From JAUIAI01 sp963732405 (GTDB taxonomy: Bacteria; Pseudomonadota; Gammaproteobacteria; Burkholderiales; Burkholderiaceae_E), in contig CAVSZG010000005.1 of NCBI GenBank assembly GCA_963732405.1, forward strand, positions 434,001-498,000: a DNA stretch of 64,000 bases, in the 5' to 3' direction. Below the pieces are notes generated by a model. The model made no database searches and was not told the origin of the DNA. It was given only the letters and a program-made list of their open reading frames with translations. The translations under genes and the position numbers were made by a program. This document shows, piece after piece, positions 62,465 to 64,000 of the stretch (position 1 is the first letter of the stretch; every line of letters begins with the position of its first letter).

Positions 62465-64000
62465 TTACTCGGGCAGTCCGAGTTCCTGCACCTTCCGGGT
62501 GATGGTATTGCGCCCCAGGCCGAGCATACGCGCCGCATCGATCCGTCGTCCGCCGGTATGGCGCAGGGTAATGCTCAATATTGTCGACTCGAACTGCCGG
62601 GTCAGTTCGCGCATGATATCGCCCACGCCATCGGCACGCGGATCGCGCGACAAGGCTTCCAGGCGTCGGGCGGTTTCGCCCGCCAGCATCTGCACCCAGG
62701 GCTCCAGATCATTCTGATCGACGGGCGTCGGTGCGGCTTGGCCGTTGTCACGGTGATGCGATGGCGCAGCACCATTGGCCGGGCCCGGTTCCCAGGTGGC
62801 CCCACTGAAGCGATCGGCGCCGACCGCAGCGCCCGTTTCCCGCCTCACGGTCATGTTCTCCGCATGAGGGCTCAGTAGGGCGATCTGATCGACGGGCGTG
62901 CGCAGCTCGGGCGGCAGATCACCCGGACCGATGGTCTGGGTCGACGACATCACGGTGATCCAACGACAGGCGTTTTCCAGTTGGCGCACATTGCCGGGCC
63001 AGGGCATGGCCTGCAAGGCGTGCAGGGCATCGTCAGTGAGACGCTTGGGCGTCGTGCCCATCTCGGCCGCTGCCTCATTGAGAAAGTGGCGCACCAGCAT
63101 CGGTATGTCTTCGCGGCGCTCACGTAGCGCGGGCAGACGGATACGGATGACATTGAGCCGGTGAAACAGGTCTTCCCGGAACAGTCCCTGGCGCACTCGA
63201 TCCTCGAGGCGTTGATGGGTGGCCGCGATCACCCGCACATCCGCGCGAATCGACTGCATGCCACCGACGCGGGAGAACACCCCGTCGGACAGCACACGCA
63301 GCAGCCGGGTCTGCAGTTCGGCCGGCATGTCGCCGATCTCGTCCAGAAACAGGGTACCGCCCTGGGCCTGCTCGAAGCGACCGCGCCGCTGTTGCTGAGC
63401 GCCGGTAAACGCACCCCGCTCGTGACCGAACAATTCGGACTCGAGCAACTCATGCGGAATGGCCGCCGTATTCAGGGCCACGAAAGGCTTGTCGGCGCGC
63501 ACGCTGTGTTTATGCAGGGCGTGGGCGACCAGCTCCTTGCCCGTGCCCGATTCGCCGGTGATCAGCACCGTGACCGGCGAGTTCGACAGCCGCCCGATGG
63601 CTCTGAAAACCTCCTGCATGGCCGGCGCATTGCCCAGCATGCCCATGCCATTGCCAACGCTGACCGCGGCGTCGGTGGGACGGGCGCCCTCATCGACCGC
63701 ACGGCGGATCAATTCGATGGCGTTGACCAGGTCGAAGGGCTTGGCAAGATACTCGAATGCACCGCTGCGAAACGCCGAGACCGCACTGTCCAGATCGGAA
63801 TAGGCGGTCATGACGATGACGGGAATATCAGGATAACGATCGCGGATCTCGAGCAGCATATCGATGCCGCTGACACCGGGCATCCGGATGTCCGAGACCA
63901 GCGCGCGCGGCTGATCGGTCTGCAAGGCCTGCAGGCAATCGGCGGCGCGTTCGAAGGCGCGCACCGCGTAACCTTCCCGCATCAGTGCCCGTTCGAGCAC
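62465..64000 (-). CDS. ntrC: Nitrogen regulation response regulator NtrC (NR-I), 5' end outside the window
   Basis: The 511 codons present lack only the first ~15-20 residues, which lie beyond base 64000. Receiver domain: phospho-acceptor Asp in LVSDIRMPGVSG, Thr in VMTAYSD, Lys in YLAKPFD. Sigma-54 AAA+ domain: Walker A GESGTGKE, the GAFTGA sigma-54 contact loop, Walker B LFLDEIGDMP, and the arginine region LFREDLFHRLNVI. The C-terminal Fis-type helix-turn-helix ends the protein (IDAARMLGLGRNTITRKVQELGL). A ~100-residue linker between the last two (SGATWEPGPANGAAPSHHRDNG) is longer than in E. coli NtrC. It activates sigma-54 promoters under nitrogen limitation; the partner kinase gene should lie just outside. 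Confidence 0.95.
   Translation of the reverse strand: MLERALMREGYAVRAFERAADCLQALQTDQPRALVSDIRMPGVSGIDMLLEIRDRYPDIPVIVMTAYSDLDSAVSAFRSGAFEYLAKPFDLVNAIELIRRAVDEGARPTDAAVSVGNGMGMLGNAPAMQEVFRAIGRLSNSPVTVLITGESGTGKELVAHALHKHSVRADKPFVALNTAAIPHELLESELFGHERGAFTGAQQQRRGRFEQAQGGTLFLDEIGDMPAELQTRLLRVLSDGVFSRVGGMQSIRADVRVIAATHQRLEDRVRQGLFREDLFHRLNVIRIRLPALRERREDIPMLVRHFLNEAAAEMGTTPKRLTDDALHALQAMPWPGNVRQLENACRWITVMSSTQTIGPGDLPPELRTPVDQIALLSPHAENMTVRRETGAAVGADRFSGATWEPGPANGAAPSHHRDNGQAAPTPVDQNDLEPWVQMLAGETARRLEALSRDPRADGVGDIMRELTRQFESTILSITLRHTGGRRIDAARMLGLGRNTITRKVQELGLPE

Overview
The window is a GC-rich bacterial chromosome segment, most probably from a betaproteobacterium of the order Burkholderiales. 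I infer this from the conserved block tRNA-Glu / tRNA-Ala / folD / prlC / DUF4124-glutaredoxin / paiB-like / xth / ntrC at 56.6-64 kb, and from the abundance of Liv-type ABC transporters, TRAP transporters, CaiB/BaiF CoA-transferases and acyl-CoA enzymes. Species cannot be named from the sequence. Because of the high GC, most long antisense reading frames are shadows of real genes.

Layout. (1) 0-8 kb: a truncated alpha/beta hydrolase, a thiolase-like/DUF35 pair, then a tightly overlapping minus-strand operon (dehydrogenase, CoA-transferase, acyl-CoA dehydrogenase, APH-fold kinase, divergent enolase paralogue) that looks like a route in which a hydroxy acid is activated and phosphorylated. (2) 8-13 kb: a GltD-like flavoprotein with ferredoxin clusters followed by fused alpha/gamma and beta subunits of a 2-oxoacid:acceptor oxidoreductase. 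(3) 13-19.3 kb: MFS transporter, hydrolase and acyl-CoA synthetase, divergent from a MaoC hydratase / DUF35 / thiolase-like module resembling steroid side-chain hydratase-aldolase systems. (4) 19.3-23.2 kb: mandelate-racemase-type enzyme, 3-hydroxyisobutyrate-type dehydrogenase, HAD dehalogenase, quinone oxidoreductase. (5) 23.2-29.6 kb: a complete Liv-type ABC operon (livF and livH frameshifted) ending in a CnbZ-like deaminase, preceded by a class II aldolase. (6) 29.7-34.4 kb: a DUF1439 protein, and a multi-domain rhodanese gene split by an antisense group II intron, coupled to a cysteine-dioxygenase-type gene. (7) 34.6-47.1 kb: acyl-CoA ligase, aminotransferase, a second Liv transporter arranged as two convergent half-operons, a twice-frameshifted CoA-transferase and a TRAP (DctPQM) transporter. 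(8) 47.4-49.2 kb: orphan LuxR-type response regulator, a 72-aa biotin carrier and two small proteins. (9) 49.4-56.5 kb: a secreted WD40-caspase protein followed by a large lipoprotein with RCC1 repeats, four CxxCH heme motifs and Ig-like domains. (10) 56.6-64 kb: tRNAs and housekeeping genes, with a duplicated tRNA-Glu 3' end.

Together sections 1-7 describe a scavenger of small organic acids: Liv and TRAP systems import acids, ligases and CoA-transferases activate them, and dehydrogenases, hydratases, retro-aldolase-like pairs and the ferredoxin oxidoreductase degrade them. At least ten single-base-type frame breaks fall in seven genes (livF, livH, second livM, second CoA-transferase, caspase gene, RCC1 lipoprotein, prlC). 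Their concentration in a few genes means either local sequencing/assembly error or real decay, and this must be settled before those genes are called pseudogenes. The leading candidates for undescribed biology are the kinase/acyl-CoA dehydrogenase/enolase-like operon and the WD40-caspase/multiheme-RCC1 pair.
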